Part shown: positions 62,627 through 64,000 of the stretch, one piece after another
Position numbering within the stretch: the first letter of the stretch is position 1
Layout: each line of letters starts with the position of its first letter
Origin: Paenirhizobium selenitireducens ATCC BAA-1503
GTDB taxonomy: Bacteria; Pseudomonadota; Alphaproteobacteria; Rhizobiales; Rhizobiaceae
Assembly: GCF_000518785.1 (NCBI RefSeq)
Contig: NZ_JAEG01000008.1
Span: 1 to 64,000 of the forward strand
Direction: 5' to 3'
DNA: 64,000 bases
Notes under the pieces: generated by a model
Databases searched by the model: none
What the model saw: the letters and a program-made list of their open reading frames with translations, nothing else
What the model was told of the DNA's origin: nothing
Position numbers and translations under genes: made by a program

Positions 62627-64000
62627 GTGAGCATGTCACTATTTGGCTCGGACGCCAAGGCGATCCTGGCCGCCATGAGTAAATCGCAAGCAATTATTGA
62701 ATTCGATCTGAGCGGTAATATTCTGACCGCCAACGAAAATTTCTGTAGGGCACTGGGTTATGAACTGTCGGAGATCAAGGGCAAGCATCATCGGATGCTC
62801 TGCGATCCGACCTATACTGCGACACAAGACTACAAGGATTTCTGGGCAGGTTTGGCAGCTGGTCGGTTCGATGCCCGCGAGTACAAGCGGATCACCAAGA
62901 CAGGCAAGGATGTCTGGATTCAGGCCTCCTACAACCCGGTCTTCAGTGGCGGCAAGCCCTACAAGGTGGTGAAGTTCGCCACCGACATCACAACCGCAAA
63001 GCTGAAAGCGGCGGAAGACGCCGGCAAGCTCGCTGCAGTCTCCAGAGCCCAGGCCGTCATCGAATTCACCACGACGGGCGAGGTTCTGACGGCAAACGAC
63101 AATTTCCTCAAGACGCTCGGCTACAGCCTCGGGGAGATCCAGGGCAAGCATCATGCAATGTTCTGCGAACCGGCCTATACCCAGAGCGCCGACTACCAGC
63201 GCTTCTGGCAGAAACTCGCAGGGGGCGAGTTCGTCGCCGAAGAATTCAAGCGGATCGGCAAGGGCGGCAAGGTGGTCTGGATCCAGGCTTCCTACAACCC
63301 GATCTTCGACATGAACGGCAAGGTCTTCAAGGTCGTCAAATTCGCCACCGACATTACCGAGCGCGTCCGTTCGGTGGATGATGTGGCGAGCGGTCTCACC
63401 GCGCTTGCCGACGGCAACCTGACGGTACGGATCGATCATCCGCTCCTGCCCGGCCTGGACCGCCTGCGCGTCGACTTCAACAACTCGCTGGACAAGCTGC
63501 AGGCGACGATGAGCACGGTCGGCGAGAACACCAATGCGATCGCCGCCGGTTCGCGCGAGATCCAGTCGGCCTCCGACGATCTGGCGAAACGCACAGAACA
63601 GCAGGCGGCAGCGGTGGAAGAAACCGCGGCGGCGCTGGAGGAAATCACCCAGACCGTCAGCGACAGCTCCAAGCGCGCCGAAGAAGCCGGCTCCCTCGTG
63701 GCCAGAACCAAGGCCGGCGCGGAAAAGTCCGGGGAAGTGGTCAAGAGTGCGATCAATGCCATGGGGCAGATCGAATCCTCGTCCCGCGAGATCTCCAACA
63801 TCATCGGCGTAATCGACGACATCGCCTTCCAGACCAACCTGCTGGCCTTGAATGCCGGCGTTGAAGCTGCCCGCGCCGGCGAAGCCGGCAAGGGTTTCGC
63901 GGTCGTCGCCCAGGAGGTTCGTGAGCTCGCCCAACGGTCCGCCAATGCCGCCAAGGAGATCAAGGCCCTGATCACCACGTCCGGCGAACAGGTCCGCAAC
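62627..64000 (+). CDS. Soluble double-PAS methyl-accepting chemotaxis protein (3' end missing)
   Basis: Start of a chemoreceptor with no membrane helix; 458 residues are visible before the window ends. Two tandem PAS domains (about residues 17-125 and 135-247) are near copies of each other, sharing IEF, LTAN.NF, LGY, KHH and WIQASYNP. Then a HAMP-like region ([18 protein letters not shown]) and the signalling hairpin, with the highly conserved [20 protein letters not shown] and [23 protein letters not shown] 62627 is best placed behind GAGGGGG; ATG 62633 is a possible alternative. It resembles cytosolic rhizobial receptors such as McpY. Probably senses an internal signal (redox or metabolite); no ligand can be named. 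Confidence 0.9.
   Translation, partial: MSMSLFGSDAKAILAAMSKSQAIIEFDLSGNILTANENFCRALGYELSEIKGKHHRMLCDPTYTATQDYKDFWAGLAAGRFDAREYKRITKTGKDVWIQASYNPVFSGGKPYKVVKFATDITTAKLKAAEDAGKLAAVSRAQAVIEFTTTGEVLTANDNFLKTLGYSLGEIQGKHHAMFCEPAYTQSADYQRFWQKLAGGEFVAEEFKRIGKGGKVVWIQASYNPIFDMNGKVFKVVKFATDITERVRSVDDVASGLTALADGNLTVRIDHPLLPGLDRLRVDFNNSLDKLQATMSTVGENTNAIAAGSREIQSASDDLAKRTEQQAAAVEETAAALEEITQTVSDSSKRAEEAGSLVARTKAGAEKSGEVVKSAINAMGQIESSSREISNIIGVIDDIAFQTNLLALNAGVEAARAGEAGKGFAVVAQEVRELAQRSANAAKEIKALITTSGEQVRN

Overview
The window is about 64 kb of GC-rich chromosome from an alphaproteobacterium, most likely a member of the Rhizobiaceae (Rhizobium, Ensifer, Agrobacterium or Shinella type). I base this on gene content and order, not on a search: tlpA/argH/lptM/lysA followed by a TIGR02302-type protein, hpt to ftsE-ftsX, cobT-cobS-dnaJ/bolA, aroK-aroB-corC diverging from xerD-accA, single-domain CpdR-like regulator, and an ALAS-type hemA (the Shemin pathway, typical of Alphaproteobacteria). 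It is mostly housekeeping DNA. I see no insertion sequence, phage, CRISPR array or rRNA operon.

Layout. 1-3.3 kb: electron transfer flavoprotein and 3-hydroxybutyryl-CoA dehydrogenase, then TlpA. 3.4-9.2 kb: argH, lptM, lysA and a large membrane protein of unknown function. 9.3-12.5 kb: SDR/TetR pair, CpdR-like regulator, hpt and a membrane-anchored unknown. 12.7-17.7 kb: ftsEX, a DUF218 protein, plsC, chaC-like gene and a DUF2125 protein. 17.7-24.4 kb: tyrC-hisC, methyltransferase, gloB-cupin, lysoplasmalogenase-like gene, an EamA exporter and a DUF3108 protein. 24.4-31.2 kb: rpmB, a queuosine-precursor transporter behind what looks like a preQ1 class I riboswitch, then cobT-cobS, a J-protein and bolA. 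31.3-41.5 kb: corC, shikimate genes, xerD, accA, an L,D-transpeptidase, tusA, a His-rich COG0523 GTPase, a D,D-carboxypeptidase and an M20 peptidase. 41.7-46.1 kb: tRNA-Arg(CCU) followed by the least typical stretch, holding an Fe(II)/2OG dioxygenase-like gene of unusual codon use, a 48-residue membrane protein, a DUF892 protein and a TPC-type P-type ATPase. 46.3-52.7 kb: dxr, hemA and a form II coxSLM-type molybdenum hydroxylase operon. 53-59.6 kb: glycine-zipper lipoprotein and tamA-tamB. 59.6-64 kb: Lrp/AsnC regulator with rocF-rocD (arginase, ornithine aminotransferase), and the 5' part of a soluble double-PAS chemoreceptor that runs off the window.

How the genes work together. Several blocks are coherent: arginine made (argH) and degraded (rocFD under a divergent Lrp-type regulator); DAP to lysine (lysA); aromatic amino acids (aroKB, tyrC); cobaltochelatase (cobST); envelope biogenesis (lptM, ftsEX, L,D- and D,D-peptidases, plsC, tamAB). 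The most notable regulatory signals are the preQ1-I-like pseudoknot that encloses the start codon of the queuosine-precursor transporter, an FNR/FixK-type box upstream of hemA, a near-perfect 14-bp palindrome between the SDR and TetR genes, and a sharp inverted repeat ahead of the L,D-transpeptidase.

Limits: family names rest on motifs recognised by eye; start codons were chosen from visible ribosome-binding sites and are uncertain where stated.
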